A DNA stretch of 64,000 nucleotides, taken from contig NZ_LXES01000009.1 in the NCBI RefSeq assembly GCF_001654845.1, positions 62,001 through 126,000 on the forward strand, given 5' to 3'. Position 1 is the stretch's first letter, and each line of letters begins with the position of its first letter. Under the pieces are notes generated by a model. It did no database searches, had not been told where the DNA came from, and saw nothing but the letters and a program-made list of their open reading frames with translations. Positions 30,092 through 42,200 of the stretch are shown here, piece after piece. Source of the DNA: Enterobacter soli ATCC BAA-2102 (lineage in GTDB: Bacteria; Pseudomonadota; Gammaproteobacteria; Enterobacterales; Enterobacteriaceae). The translations under genes and the position numbers were made by a program.

Positions 30092-30355
30092 ATGAAAATC
30101 AAAACTACTGTAGCGGCTCTGAGCGTTCTGTCTGTCCTGTCATTCGGTGCTTTCGCAGCCAACTCCATCAACGCAGATCAGGCGCAATCCCGCCAGGCAA
30201 TCGGTACGGTTTCCGTAGGTGCTATCAGCACTTCGCCTATGGATATGAACACGATGCTGAACAAAAAAGCGGAAGAACAAGGCGCGTCATCTTATCGCAT
30301 CATTGAAGCCCGCACTGGCGACCACTGGCACGCAACAGCTGAACTGTACAAATAA
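30092..30355 (+). CDS. yhcN: YhcN, periplasmic DUF1471 stress protein
   Basis: Small secreted protein of 87 residues. A signal peptide ends at ASA-type FGAFA (about residue 22). The DUF1471 (YdgH/BhsA/McbA) domain fills the rest, with the typical SSYRIIEARTGDHWHATAELYK end. E. coli yhcN responds to peroxide and cytoplasmic acid; here that is inferred. A second paralogue follows after 106 bases. Confidence 0.93.
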   Translation: MKIKTTVAALSVLSVLSFGAFAANSINADQAQSRQAIGTVSVGAISTSPMDMNTMLNKKAEEQGASSYRIIEARTGDHWHATAELYK

Positions 30356-30461
30356 GAATTGCTGATATCTGAAGACATAATTTCCCTTAACGGCACCAGG
30401 CATAAAAAAAGCAGTTTAACCCTTCTCGCCGTTAAGCAAACACGATTCAGGAGTAATGACT

Positions 30462-30728
30462 ATGAACACTAAATTAATCATCGCAACCCTTGGCCTGGCC
30501 TCTGTTCTCTCTTTTGGCGCGAGCGCCGCAGTTCACCAGGTGAATGCCGAACAAGCAGAAAATCTGCAATCCATGGGTAGCGTATCTGTTGCAGCGGTAG
30601 CGGGTTCTCCGATGGATATCCGTCAGGAATTGGCCGCTAAAGCTGAAAAAGCAGGCGCCAGCAGCTATCGGATCACCGAACTGAACGAAGGTGACCACTG
30701 GCACGCAACGGCTGAACTGTACAAATAA
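30462..30728 (+). CDS. Second YhcN-like DUF1471 protein (tandem paralogue)
   Basis: 88 residues with a signal peptide ending near FGASA and the same DUF1471 core as its neighbour. The last ten residues (HWHATAELYK) are identical, while the N-terminal half has diverged (HQVNAEQAENLQSMG). ATG 30462 is preferred over 30456 because AGGAG lies 8 bases before it. E. coli K-12 has only one gene at this place, so this is a tandem duplication. It may respond to a different stress, but nothing in the sequence says which. Confidence 0.9.
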   Translation: MNTKLIIATLGLASVLSFGASAAVHQVNAEQAENLQSMGSVSVAAVAGSPMDIRQELAAKAEKAGASSYRITELNEGDHWHATAELYK

Positions 30729-30756
30729 ACCCTCGTCGTATCTCATCATACGACTT

Positions 30757-30786
30757 GCCCCTGACTCCGGTCAGGGGCTTTTTTTT
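30757..30786 (+). terminator. Terminator after the yhcN pair
   Basis: 8-bp stem GCCCCTGA / TCAGGGGC with a CTCCGG loop and eight T's, 29 bases after the second yhcN. Confidence 0.93.
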
Positions 30787-30795
30787 ATCTGTGAT

Positions 30796-31068
30796 TCAAT
30801 ACCGGGCGTTAAAACGCAACTGCCCTTCAAGCTCTTCTTCAGCCTCATCGAACAACAACACCAGCGCACCAAAACGCCTGCGCAGTTTTTCCGGCAGATG
30901 GATAAATTCGATTTCCAGCGGTAATGGCAACTGATTGCCGGTAACCACATCCCACAGTGTGTCTAAATTGGTGACGCTTTCCCGCTCCAGGTCAAACACC
31001 CGAATAAAGTCACGATAGAAGTCTTCCTGACTGTCGATCTCGTCAAAATCAAATGTGTAGGTTTTCAT
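30796..31068 (-). CDS. yhcO: Barstar-family protein YhcO
   Basis: 90-residue predicted cytoplasmic protein of the barstar (ribonuclease inhibitor) fold. The start [18 protein letters not shown] and the [19 protein letters not shown] core are typical. No barnase-like ribonuclease gene lies nearby, so the target is unknown. It is convergent with the yhcN pair. Confidence 0.9.
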   Translation of the reverse strand: MKTYTFDFDEIDSQEDFYRDFIRVFDLERESVTNLDTLWDVVTGNQLPLPLEIEFIHLPEKLRRRFGALVLLFDEAEEELEGQLRFNARY

Positions 31069-31113
31069 TGCCAGCCACCCGGTCCAGGCGGGCGGCAGAT
31101 GCCGCCCTGACGA

Positions 31114-32568
31114 TTATAATCCCCCAATATGCAGGGTTTTGACTTCCAGAAACTCTTCCAGCCCCAACACAGAGCCTTCACGGCCTAGCCCTGACTCTTT
31201 AACGCCGCCGAAAGGTCCCAGCTCAGTCGAGACGGCGCATTCGTTAATGCCGATCATGCCACTTTCAATGGCCTGAGAAACGCGGAACACGCGCGACAGG
31301 TTCTGGGTATAGAAATAGGCTGCCAGGCCGAAGGGAGTATTATTGGAGCGCTGAATGACTTCCTCTTCTGACGTAAAGCGGAAGCAGGCAGCGACCGGGC
31401 CAAATGTCTCTTCTGCTGCAAGCAGCATATCTTCGTGGCAATCACCCAAAACAGTCGGTGTCCAGAAGTTACCGCCCAGAGGATGCGCCTTGCCGCCTGC
31501 CAGCACGGTTGCACCTTTGGCAACGGCATCTTCAACATGCTCGCGCACTTTACTCACCGCCGCAGGCTCAATCATCGGCCCCACGACAACGCCCTCATCA
31601 AGCCCATTTCCGACTTTCAGCGCTTTCACGGCATCAGCAAGCTTGTTCACAAACTGGTCGTAGACGGTTTCCTGAATATAGAAGCGGTTTACGCTGACGC
31701 AAACCTGCCCGGCATTACGGAATTTGTTGGCGATAGCACCTTTCACGGCGGCATCGATATCGGCATCTTCAAAGACGATATAGGGCGCGTTTCCGCCCAG
31801 CTCCATAGAGACTTTTTTCATTGTCTCGGCCGCGTTGCGTACCAGCGTTTTACCTACCGCAGTCGAACCGGTGAAGGAAATTTTACGTACATCGTGGCTG
31901 GCCATAATCGCATCGCTGATTTCGTGCGTGTTCCCTGCCACGGCGTTTAATACACCATCCGGCACACCCGCCTGTTTTGCCAGCGTCAACAGAGCAAAGG
32001 CGCTTAGCGGCGTGTTATTAGCCGGTTTGATCACGCCAGTGCATCCCGCGGCCAGCGCCGGACCCAGCTTACGCGTCAGCATCGCCATCGGGAAGTTCCA
32101 GGGCGTAATCGCCGCCACCACACCGACAGGTTCACGGGTAGCCAGAATGCGCGAGCCGGGTTTGATCGGCGGGATAATCTCACCGTTCGCCCGTTTAGCC
32201 TGTTCAGCAAACCACTGGATAAAACTTGCTGCATACTCAACTTCGCCCTCGGCCTCTTTGAGGGGCTTACCCTGCTCGGTGGTCATTAACCGCCCGAGCC
32301 AGCTTTTGTTTTCAATAATCAGTTCATACCAGCGATACAGGATCGTCGAACGCTCCTTCGCTGTTTTCGCCCGCCAGGCGGGGAAAGCACGGGTCGCCGC
32401 CGCAATGGCGTCTTCGGTTTCTTTTTTTCCTGCTTTTGCGACTTTGGCGATCACCTCACCCGTTGCCGGGTTGAGCACATCAAAGGTGGTTGTCAGCGTT
32501 ATCCATTCGCCATTTACCAGATAACCGGTCTGAAAGAGTGCATTGTCCTGAAGTGCCTGGGTAGTCAT
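31114..32568 (-). CDS. NAD(P)-dependent succinate-semialdehyde dehydrogenase family
   Basis: 484-residue aldehyde dehydrogenase of the GabD/Sad type, which oxidises succinate semialdehyde to succinate at the end of GABA use. The catalytic Cys is C290 in GQVCVSVNRF, the general base is E256 in MELGGN, and the cofactor region is GFTGSTAVGK-like (SFTGSTAVGK). The start at 32568 has a perfect GGAGGACAT site. No gabT, gabP or other GABA gene is adjacent, and E. coli has no such gene at this position, so substrate is uncertain; gabD or a relative is the best guess. Confidence 0.85.
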   Translation of the reverse strand: MTTQALQDNALFQTGYLVNGEWITLTTTFDVLNPATGEVIAKVAKAGKKETEDAIAAATRAFPAWRAKTAKERSTILYRWYELIIENKSWLGRLMTTEQGKPLKEAEGEVEYAASFIQWFAEQAKRANGEIIPPIKPGSRILATREPVGVVAAITPWNFPMAMLTRKLGPALAAGCTGVIKPANNTPLSAFALLTLAKQAGVPDGVLNAVAGNTHEISDAIMASHDVRKISFTGSTAVGKTLVRNAAETMKKVSMELGGNAPYIVFEDADIDAAVKGAIANKFRNAGQVCVSVNRFYIQETVYDQFVNKLADAVKALKVGNGLDEGVVVGPMIEPAAVSKVREHVEDAVAKGATVLAGGKAHPLGGNFWTPTVLGDCHEDMLLAAEETFGPVAACFRFTSEEEVIQRSNNTPFGLAAYFYTQNLSRVFRVSQAIESGMIGINECAVSTELGPFGGVKESGLGREGSVLGLEEFLEVKTLHIGGL

Positions 32569-32617
32569 ATGTCCTCCCTTTCTGAGTTTAAGAACTTGCA
32601 AGACTAAGTATAGCCAC

Positions 32618-32649
32618 AAAAAAACCGACGCTTTTGGCGTCGGTTTTTT
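32618..32649. terminator. Terminator after aaeB
   Basis: Stem ACCGACGC / GCGTCGGT with a TTTTG loop, flanked by seven A's and six T's, ends the aaeXAB operon on the minus strand. Confidence 0.9.
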
Positions 32650-32656
32650 AAGGTAA

Positions 32657-34624
32657 TCAGTTGTCTGTTAGCGCGTTCTGGTAGCGATGAAGCATAAACA
32701 CCAATCGCTCTACCGGCTCTGTGACCTGCGGTGGCGCTTCCCAGATGCGCAGCTTCTCCTGGTAAATATCCAGCTCTTCCAGCAGCTGCTTAAAGTAGCG
32801 GCGGCGTTTGTCATCACTGGAGGCTGAAATGACATGATCGGCGGTGCGGCGCAGCTGGCGGTGAAACGCTGAGAGATCGTCGTTGATCGGCACTGGCGCA
32901 TTTCGCAAACGCTGGTGCGCGATGATCATCGTTAATGCCAGGCGGAACTTGGCGATGTCGCCAGGGAATTTATTCAGCAGTAAAAACAGCTGCTGATACA
33001 GCGCGGGCAAGTGGTTCTCTTTACGCCGCGCGGCGTTGGTGGTCATAGACGATACCGCAGCCGAAACAAACTGATTTAACAACACGCGGCCGGTGCGCGC
33101 CTGTGAGTTATCGCGTACCAGCAGAATGACCATCATCGCCAGGAAGCAGCCCACCAACTGCCCCAGCGCGCTGTCGAGGAACTGACTGAAATGGAAGGTC
33201 ATTGGGTTATCCAGCACAATGATGTTAATGGTGCTCGCCAGCGCCCCCAGAGAACCAATACGGCGCTTCTGTACCTCAATACCAATAAAGAAGGCCAGTA
33301 CCGCCAGGCTAATACAGAGCAGCAGCATACTTTGCTGGGTCGAAGGGATGATCACCAGGAAATAGAAGGCGCCAATCGGCAAGGCGGCAATGGTCCCGTA
33401 CAGGAAATCAATCGCCACCATCCGTGGGTTTGGCAGGCGCATTGCCAGCGAGGTGACAACGGCAATCATCACCATGGCACCGCTACCGGAAGTCCAGCCC
33501 GTCCAGAGCCAGAACAGCGTGCCAAGCATACAGGCAAGCGTTGTACGCCAGAAGTTAACCATCGCGTGATGCCGCTCGGCAGACTCCGGCTTGATAACCA
33601 CTTCGCCTTGCAAGACGTCTTCTTCGGTTGCGCTGATTTTGGTGTTGCTGATCACGCCACGTTTGAGCAACAGATAGCGTGTGGCCGCGCCAACCCAGGT
33701 ATAGATTGTCTCCGGCGTATCGCGTTCACCCGTCCAGGCGATGACCCTACGCATACGTTTAAGCTGTTTGTGGACATCCTGTACCGTTTCAACCGGCTCA
33801 TCAAACAGCTCCCGGAAGGTATCGGTCACCACTTCCGGGCGCGTGTTCTGGATAAGATAGGTTTCGCACGCCTGGGTTATCAGGGTGAGTGATAGCGTAT
33901 TGATGGCTTTCAGGCGGCGATTAGCACGCGCCCAGCGGGATGACTCCATGTTCAGGTTGCTGCGCATCCCTTCCAGAGCTGCCGTGCGACGCACCAGCCC
34001 GCTCCAGGCTTTATCAACCACTTCGCTGTCGCCATGCTTAATGCACAGCTGCATCAGTTGATACTGCGCAACCAGCAGCGAATCCAGCTCAATATCGACT
34101 TCTTGTTTGATTGAACGAGGCGAGAAAAGCAGGTCGGCTACAATGGCGCAGACAATACCAATGACGATTTCACTACAACGCTCCACTGCAAATTGCGGTG
34201 CGAGCAGCGGATCGGTCTGAATAGTGATGATGATGATCAGCGCGGTATAACCCGAAAGCCCCCAGGCGTAAGAGTTTTCCACCTTCACAAGGGAAGAGAT
34301 CCAGGTACAGAAACCGGCCCAGATACAACACACCATCAGCATCAGCAGAGGCGTGCGGATCATCAGAATGATGATCGTTAGCGCCGCAATACAGCCGATG
34401 AACGTCCCGACGATACGCAACATCCCGCGGTAGCGGATAGCGCCCGAGTAAGGTTCACCGCCCGCAGCAAATGCCGGGCCGGCGGCCACAATCGCCGCCG
34501 TCAGCACAGCCCAGCGGGGTGTTTCCAGCTGGAAGTGAAAGCCGACAAACAGCGCCAGCACAATGGCACATGCCAGCTTCACGGCGAAGCGGATGTGCTG
34601 GCTGGCGATGGAGAAGATGCCCAT
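32657..34624 (-). CDS. aaeB: p-Hydroxybenzoic acid efflux pump subunit AaeB
   Basis: Inner-membrane FUSC-family exporter of 655 residues that moves aromatic carboxylic acids out with AaeA. Two membrane blocks of about six helices each (residues 13-170 and 370-510) are separated and followed by cytoplasmic domains. Follows aaeA by 5 bases. Confidence 0.95.
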   Translation of the reverse strand: MGIFSIASQHIRFAVKLACAIVLALFVGFHFQLETPRWAVLTAAIVAAGPAFAAGGEPYSGAIRYRGMLRIVGTFIGCIAALTIIILMIRTPLLMLMVCCIWAGFCTWISSLVKVENSYAWGLSGYTALIIIITIQTDPLLAPQFAVERCSEIVIGIVCAIVADLLFSPRSIKQEVDIELDSLLVAQYQLMQLCIKHGDSEVVDKAWSGLVRRTAALEGMRSNLNMESSRWARANRRLKAINTLSLTLITQACETYLIQNTRPEVVTDTFRELFDEPVETVQDVHKQLKRMRRVIAWTGERDTPETIYTWVGAATRYLLLKRGVISNTKISATEEDVLQGEVVIKPESAERHHAMVNFWRTTLACMLGTLFWLWTGWTSGSGAMVMIAVVTSLAMRLPNPRMVAIDFLYGTIAALPIGAFYFLVIIPSTQQSMLLLCISLAVLAFFIGIEVQKRRIGSLGALASTINIIVLDNPMTFHFSQFLDSALGQLVGCFLAMMVILLVRDNSQARTGRVLLNQFVSAAVSSMTTNAARRKENHLPALYQQLFLLLNKFPGDIAKFRLALTMIIAHQRLRNAPVPINDDLSAFHRQLRRTADHVISASSDDKRRRYFKQLLEELDIYQEKLRIWEAPPQVTEPVERLVFMLHRYQNALTDN

Positions 34625-34629
34625 AGCGA

Positions 34630-35562
34630 TTAACCAAACTCACGCAGGCGATGTGCGATTTTACGGAAGATAGAATCCTGGCTGGCATCCCGGTCTTTTT
34701 CGCCGGTAATCACCACCGTGGCGGTTGTCCCCGCAGGCCACAGGTTCCCCTGCTGCTCATCCAGATGAATACGCACCGGCACACGCTGCGCCAGACGCAC
34801 CCACTCAAGATTGGAATCAACGGTAGCCATGCCTTTCGTGTCGTTGGTGCTGCTGGAGTTAGTGACACCCGCTGCTACGCTGTCCACCGTTCCTTTCAGC
34901 ACGCGGTTACTGCCAAGCGGAGTAATTTCTGCACGATACCCCGGACGCACGCCCTCAAGCTTGGTTTCTTCCATATAGGCAAGTACGTAGAATGAGTTTT
35001 GCTTCACCAGCGCGACCGCGGTGGAACCCCGGGTAATAAACTCACCGGTATAAACATTCAGGTTTGTCACCCAGCCGTCAGAGGGCGCACGGATCACGGT
35101 ACGCTCCAGATCGAGCTTCGCCAGATCGCGCGTTGCTTCAGATTTGGCCAGTTGATGCAGCACGGTTTGCAGCACGTTATTGGACTGGTCAATCTCTTCA
35201 CGAGACATAGCCTGAACACCTAACTGGTTGCGGCGTCCGGCTTCACGACGTTTTTCAGCCGCCAGTGCCTGGTAGTAGGCTACGTCGGCTTCAGCCTCTT
35301 CTAAGGCTTTTTGATAACGTGGCTGGTCGATGGTGAACAGTACCTGATCCTTTTTCACCAGCTGGTTATCGTGTACGTTCACCGCAGTGATAAGACCGGC
35401 GACATCTGGTGCTATCGCCACCACATCGGCACTAAAGCGCGCATCGCGCGTCCACGGTGATTCGGTGTAATAGACCCAGGCGCGAAAAATAGCGATGAAC
35501 GCGAGGATAACCAGCGCCATGGTGATGGCGGTGCGGGAGATTTTTCTTGTTAGCGTTTTCAC
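34630..35562 (-). CDS. aaeA: p-Hydroxybenzoic acid efflux pump subunit AaeA
   Basis: Periplasmic adaptor (HlyD/membrane fusion family) of 310 residues. One N-terminal anchor helix (13-32), a lipoyl/hairpin region at about 45-190, and a beta-barrel. The start is a GTG at 35562 that has GAGG 5 bases before it and gives exactly the E. coli length; the open frame starts at a TTG (35577) that overlaps aaeX and is less likely. Confidence 0.93.
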   Translation of the reverse strand: MKTLTRKISRTAITMALVILAFIAIFRAWVYYTESPWTRDARFSADVVAIAPDVAGLITAVNVHDNQLVKKDQVLFTIDQPRYQKALEEAEADVAYYQALAAEKRREAGRRNQLGVQAMSREEIDQSNNVLQTVLHQLAKSEATRDLAKLDLERTVIRAPSDGWVTNLNVYTGEFITRGSTAVALVKQNSFYVLAYMEETKLEGVRPGYRAEITPLGSNRVLKGTVDSVAAGVTNSSSTNDTKGMATVDSNLEWVRLAQRVPVRIHLDEQQGNLWPAGTTATVVITGEKDRDASQDSIFRKIAHRLREFG

Positions 35563-35569
35563 ATCGACC

Positions 35570-35773
35570 TCAGACAAACATGCGCGATATTAGATAAAAC
35601 AGGCAGCAATACAGCGCGGTATTAAACAATGCAGGATGCCAGACGAAATCGTAGATCCCGGTAGGAACCAGCACCTTGCGCACCAGCCAGAAGATCGCCA
35701 GTGATAAAAGAAGTTCGAAGAATATCGGTGGGAACGACAAACCGAACACCACGATAACGGGAAACAGACTCAT
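35570..35773 (-). CDS. aaeX: AaeX, small membrane protein (DUF1656)
   Basis: 67 residues with two hydrophobic segments (5-30 and 45-65). First gene of aaeXAB, 7 bases before aaeA. Its role in efflux is not known. The 179-base gap to divergent aaeR should hold the AaeR-controlled promoter. Confidence 0.92.
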   Translation of the reverse strand: MSLFPVIVVFGLSFPPIFFELLLSLAIFWLVRKVLVPTGIYDFVWHPALFNTALYCCLFYLISRMFV

Positions 35774-35952
35774 GTTGACCTTGATTAGAGAGAGTGCAGG
35801 CTACAGAATTTTTAAGCACACGCCACCGCAGGAGAGCAAGAAAAGCTGGGCGAGAGTGGCGTAGCCGTTATGTAATTAATAATATATTAACGTAACTGTT
35901 ATGCTGTTATCTATAATATGTGATCTAAATCACTTTTAAGCCAGAGTGAACA

Positions 35953-36879
35953 ATGGAACGTTTAAAACGCATGTCGGTCTTCGCCAAAGTGGTCGAACTT
36001 GGCTCCTTTACTGCCGCTGCCAGACAGCTCCAGATGAGCGTCTCTTCCATCAGCCAGACGGTTTCGAAACTGGAAGATGAGCTACAGGTAAAACTGTTGA
36101 ACCGGAGCACTCGCAGCATTGGGCTGACGGAAGCGGGCAAAATTTACTACCAGGGTTGCCGTCGCATGTTGCAGGAAGTGCAGGAAGTGCACGAACAGCT
36201 CTATGCCTTTAACAACACGCCCATCGGTACGCTGCGCATCGGTTGTTCTTCAACTATGGCACAAAATGTACTCGCTGGCATGACAGCTGAAATGCTCAAA
36301 GAGTACCCCGGATTAACGGTAAATCTGGTCACCGGGATCCCCGCGCCGGATCTGATCGCCGACGGGCTAGATGTGGTGATCCGCGTCGGTGCGTTGCAGG
36401 ATTCCAGCCTCTTTTCCCGCCGCCTGGGGAGTATGCCTATGGTGGTCTGCGCCTCAAAGAGCTACCTGGCCCAGTATGGCGTCCCGGAAAAACCCGCCGA
36501 CCTCAGCAACCATTCATGGCTGGAGTACAGCGTCCGCCCGGACAACGAATTCGAGTTGATTGCTCCGGAAGGCCTTTCAACCAAACTGCTGCCGGAAGGG
36601 CGGTTTGTCACCAACGATCCGATGACCATCTCGCGCTGGCTGGTTGCAGGTGCCGGGATCGCCTACGTGCCCCTGATGTGGGTGATCAACGAGATCAACA
36701 GCGGAGTACTGGAGATCCTGTTCCCGCGCTATCAGTCCGACCCACGTCCGGTGTATGCCCTGTACACCGAAAAAGACAAGCTGCCGCTGAAAGTGCAGGT
36801 GTGTATTAACTATCTGACGGAGTATTTTGTGGAAGTGGCGGAGCTGTTTCAGGGAATGCGGGGAAGACGCAAAGAGTAA
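35953..36879 (+). CDS. aaeR: LysR-type regulator AaeR
   Basis: 308-residue LysR-family activator; in E. coli it switches on aaeXAB in response to aromatic acids. The helix-turn-helix is at about residues 16-45 (GSFTAAARQLQMSVSSISQTVSKLE). The effector domain runs from about 90 to 300. Divergent from aaeXAB, the usual arrangement. Confidence 0.94.
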   Translation: MERLKRMSVFAKVVELGSFTAAARQLQMSVSSISQTVSKLEDELQVKLLNRSTRSIGLTEAGKIYYQGCRRMLQEVQEVHEQLYAFNNTPIGTLRIGCSSTMAQNVLAGMTAEMLKEYPGLTVNLVTGIPAPDLIADGLDVVIRVGALQDSSLFSRRLGSMPMVVCASKSYLAQYGVPEKPADLSNHSWLEYSVRPDNEFELIAPEGLSTKLLPEGRFVTNDPMTISRWLVAGAGIAYVPLMWVINEINSGVLEILFPRYQSDPRPVYALYTEKDKLPLKVQVCINYLTEYFVEVAELFQGMRGRRKE

Positions 36880-36888
36880 TAATTAAAT

Positions 36889-36921
36889 CCCGGAAGAATA
36901 TTTGGCATGAATATTTCCGGG
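36889..36921. other. Imperfect inverted repeat after aaeR
   Basis: CCCGGAAGAATATT / AATATTTCCGGG with a 7-base loop and a small bulge, 10 bases after the aaeR stop. It may slow transcription or protect the mRNA end; there is no T run. Confidence 0.45.
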
Positions 36922-37009
36922 ATTCCCCCGCCGCATTTCAGGAATTTTCCCGCCTTACTATCAAGAATAGCGAATTGACACCGCCACCACCCGACATTTA
37001 CCGTGTAAG

Positions 37010-37036
37010 CAGTCTGACATTCAGACTGTTATTTTT
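37010..37036 (+). terminator. Terminator or leader hairpin before yagU
   Basis: 8-bp stem CAGTCTGA / TCAGACTG with a CAT loop followed by TTATTTTTTTG, 130 bases after aaeR and 60 before yagU. It could end aaeR read-through or attenuate yagU. Confidence 0.7.
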
Positions 37037-37096
37037 TTGTTACCAATATGAATAATAAAAATATAATTTTCAGGATTATTTAAACAAGGACCAGAA

Positions 37097-37711
37097 ATGA
37101 ATCTATTTGAACAAACACCGCCTTCACGCAGGCGCTACGGGCTTGCTGCGTTCATTGGGCTGATCGCAGGGATTGTCTCCGCGTTCGTCAAATGGGGAGC
37201 CGAAGTGCCCCTTCCCCCGCGTAGCCCCACCGATTTATTCAGCGGTGCATGTGGGCCAGAGCAATTAATAAGAGCAGCGAGTCAGATTGATTGCTCTCGC
37301 AACTTTTTAAATCCTCCTTATATATTTTTACGCGACTGGCTGGGTGTTGTTGATCCTAACGCGGCGGTTTACACATTTGCCGGGCATATATTTAACTGGG
37401 TTGGCGTCACGCATATTATCTTCTCTATCGTCTTCGCCGTAGGTTATTGCATAGTTGCAGAAGTCTTCCCAAAAATTAAACTCTGGCAAGGCCTGCTCGC
37501 CGGTGCACTAGCGCAGCTTTTTGTCCACATGATCTCGTTCCCGCTGATGGGGCTGACCCCACCGCTTTTCGAACTCCCCTGGTATGAGCACGTTTCGGAG
37601 ATCGTGGGGCATCTGATCTGGTTCTGGTCGATTGAAATTATTCGCCGTGATTTACGTAACCGTATCACTCACGAGCCCGACCCTGAGTTCCCGCGCGGAA
37701 ACTTACGTTAA
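37097..37711 (+). CDS. yagU: YagU inner-membrane protein (DUF1440)
   Basis: 204-residue membrane protein with about three to four hydrophobic helices (16-36, 100-120, 130-150, 175-190). In E. coli it is linked to acid survival, by an unknown mechanism. The E. coli gene lies elsewhere on the chromosome; here it sits between aaeR and tldD with its own terminators on both sides, so it was moved or inserted as a unit. Confidence 0.92.
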   Translation: MNLFEQTPPSRRRYGLAAFIGLIAGIVSAFVKWGAEVPLPPRSPTDLFSGACGPEQLIRAASQIDCSRNFLNPPYIFLRDWLGVVDPNAAVYTFAGHIFNWVGVTHIIFSIVFAVGYCIVAEVFPKIKLWQGLLAGALAQLFVHMISFPLMGLTPPLFELPWYEHVSEIVGHLIWFWSIEIIRRDLRNRITHEPDPEFPRGNLR

Positions 37712-37715
37712 AATA

Positions 37716-37747
37716 AATGGCGCTACCCACAGAGTAGCGCCATTTTT
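37716..37747. terminator. Bidirectional terminator between yagU and tldD
   Basis: Perfect stem AATGGCGCTAC-type (ATGGCGCTAC / GTAGCGCCAT) with a CCACAGA loop, flanked by A and T runs. Confidence 0.9.
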
Positions 37748-37761
37748 CATGTCGGGTCAGG

Positions 37762-39288
<1,527 letters not shown>

Positions 39289-39293
39289 TCAAA

Positions 39294-42200
39294 TCATTGC
39301 TGTGCATCTTTGCGCGGCTGGCGCAGCACTTCATTAATCTGCGGCTTATCAACCGGGCCCGTAATACGGTAACGCAGAATAGAGACTTTACTCCACAGCG
39401 GCCCCAGCACTTTACTGGCTGCAAACACCGCCGCGCCGATAATAGGGTTCACCACGAATGCCGTCGCAACGCCTACGGTTGCGGAGATCTCTGGTGCAAC
39501 CACGGCCTCCATATTCAGCTCGCGGCGAACGAGATCCACCGAACCTTTCATGGCGATATCAGCTTCCAGGCCATCCACCAGCGTGTCGTCCGTGTGCAGC
39601 ACACCATCTTTGATCCAGGCCGTACTGCGGATGGAATCATAGTAGAAACCTTCGCTGAAGGTATCGCTGAAATCGAAACGCAGCTTACGCAGCAGGGCAT
39701 CAAAGCTCAGCAGGCGCAGGATCTGCCCTGCATGGCCGGTGCTGACATCTGCGATCTCCCCTTTACCAAAGTTGGTTTTCAGGATGCCGTTCAGGGAAGC
39801 TTCGTCTGGTTTCCACGGCGCTGCACGCCAGTGCAAATCATAGTTCACGTCAAACGAGGAACCACGCAGCGGAGTACTGATACCAAAGAAGTTGGCCGCC
39901 GCATCCAGTTTGTTCCCCTTAATTTGCCCCTTGAGGGATGTACGCTGTTCGCCTGGGTTATTCACCCATTCGCCCTCTGCCGTCAGGCGCCCAAAACCGG
40001 TATCCACCAGACCGCCGGAAAGACTTAACGTATTTCCCTGAATCGCTAAATCAGCGTCGATACGGCCATACTTTTGTCCCCACAACCAGCACTCGGCGCA
40101 GCGCAGTTGCAGATCGGGCCAGCCGCTGAAATCCACACGCGCAGTGCTGCTGAACGGCGACGAGTTTGCTGACTGATCTTTCCCGGACGCAGTCACCGGG
40201 TTGTAGTAGAGGTAGCGGATCGCCGCTTGCCATGGCGCATGATTACGCAGGGTGAGTGTGCCGTTGATCTCTCTGCCCTGCGCCTCGACTTTCGAGCCAG
40301 TCGCCGTGGGCTGCGAGACAATGCTGAGGTTATTCCACTGCTGCCCGGCCATCGTCAGCGCCGGGGTGCGCAGGGTAACGGTTTGCGGGAATTGCGCAGC
40401 GTCGTCGACATTTTGCCCGACACCTTTCTGGAACAGAGCCAGCCATTCAGCGCCATCCATCGGCGGCAGATTCAGCTCGATGCCTGATTGTTCCGGCAAT
40501 GGCGGGATGGTGCGGCTGTCCGTGGTCCAGATGGCTTTATCAAGGGTAAGCTTGCGGTTCAGCAGCCAGCGGCTATTAAAGTGATTCGTGCCGTTCGCAT
40601 TGCCAGTCAGCTCAAAGCTGTTCAGGTTGCCATCCACGTTAAGCTTCACCGGCAGCGACTGGCCGGCTTTCTTATTCAGCGGCGCCGGAAGGTCACTGCT
40701 GAGGTTTTTCAGGTCGCCGGTAATGTCGACGTTATACCGCGCGCTGGCGTGATACGGCAGCTCAATGCCAACCTTACCCTTCCAGGACACTGCGCCGTTG
40801 ATGGCGCCCGCAATCGGCTTTGGTAACACGTCCATGCGGGATGGCTGCCAGCTGGCGTCCATATTGACGGCCACCTGATAGGCTTTTTCACCCTCAGTGG
40901 TCGAAAAATCAATGTTAACCGGCTGATTGAACCAGCTCGCCTTCAGCGGATCACTCTTCAGATTGCCGTTCTCAAAGCTGAACTGCCCGGTGAGGTTTTT
41001 CAGCGTGCTATTAAGCGGTTTGATAAACAGGCTGTTGTTGTTAAGCCGGACGTCGCCTTTGGCGGTGGTCATCTTCCCGTCCAGCGGGATGTCCAGATGT
41101 AAGCGAGCATTCACATCGCCATCAAGTTGCAACTCCTGAAGGGTAGCGGCCAGGGACTCTTTCAGCGGCGTCTCTTCAAAGTAAGGACCAACGGCTTTAC
41201 CTGGACCGTTGATATCCGCATCAATGAGCAGTTTTTCTTTCGAATAGTCCGGGATGTTCGCCGTCAGGTTGCTGGCGGTAACGCCTCCAAGCCCAACGCT
41301 TGCCGACTTCATCCACAGCCCGTCATTGAGGAAGTTAAGCTCAATATCGAGGTTTTTCAGCGCAGGCCAGTTCGGCTGGAAGGCAAAGGTGGCGTTGTGC
41401 AAAGGCACCAGCACCTGGAACTGCCCTTCATTATGTTTGTACGGGAAAAGATGCGGGTTGCCGCCATACACCAGCGTGGCGTTATCGGCCTGGCCGCCCT
41501 GGATCGCGCCGCTCAGGTAATCCACCAGCTCTTTGCCCATCAGGTTTTCCGGGAAATAGCGCCAGGCCTGAGAGCCATCGTCAGTGCTAATACCGGCCAG
41601 GATGCCGAGCCAGGGTTCATCACCCTCCGGCTGCAAATAACGGAAGTCACCGCGGGCATGTACCGCTTTGGCTTTCACATCAATATTGCGTCCATCCAGC
41701 TGGAAGCCGTTATCATTTTTGAGCCAGTTAAGCGTGGCGGTGCCTTTTTCTATCTCCAGCGGGGCGCGGAATACCGTTTCGTATGGCATTTTGGCGTCGG
41801 TCATTTCTGCCGTCAGCCTGCCGTCCTCAACGCTACCTTCCAGCTTGCCGCTAAAGTGCTGCGCGCCTGGCAGCAGTTTCCACTGTTTCCAGGCCAGGTC
41901 TTTCCATGTCGCCTGGAAACGGGTTTTTTCTGTGGCCTGTAAGGGGATATCCAGCGCCAGCGCCTCTATCTGCCCGCTTGGCTGTGTTGCCAGCCAGATG
42001 TCACCCAAATCAGGAGAGAGTTTGGCCGCCATTGAACGCAGCCCTTCGACTGCGGCCAGATCCAGATTGCTGGCGCGGATGCGTAACTCATCGCTACGTT
42101 TACTGCTTGTCCCGCCAACATCCTGCTCGGGTATCCAGGCCAGCGCCAGCGCGCCACGCGGCCAGGGTTTGCTGTCCATGGTGATGCGTGTATCCGGGAT

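Noticed and set aside
30796..31068. yhcO as half of a barnase-barstar toxin pair
   Set aside because: No barnase-like or other ribonuclease gene is adjacent on either side.
41127..41942. Plus-strand open frame of 271 codons inside yhdP
   Set aside because: Antisense shadow within a long GC-rich gene; no domain or ribosome site.
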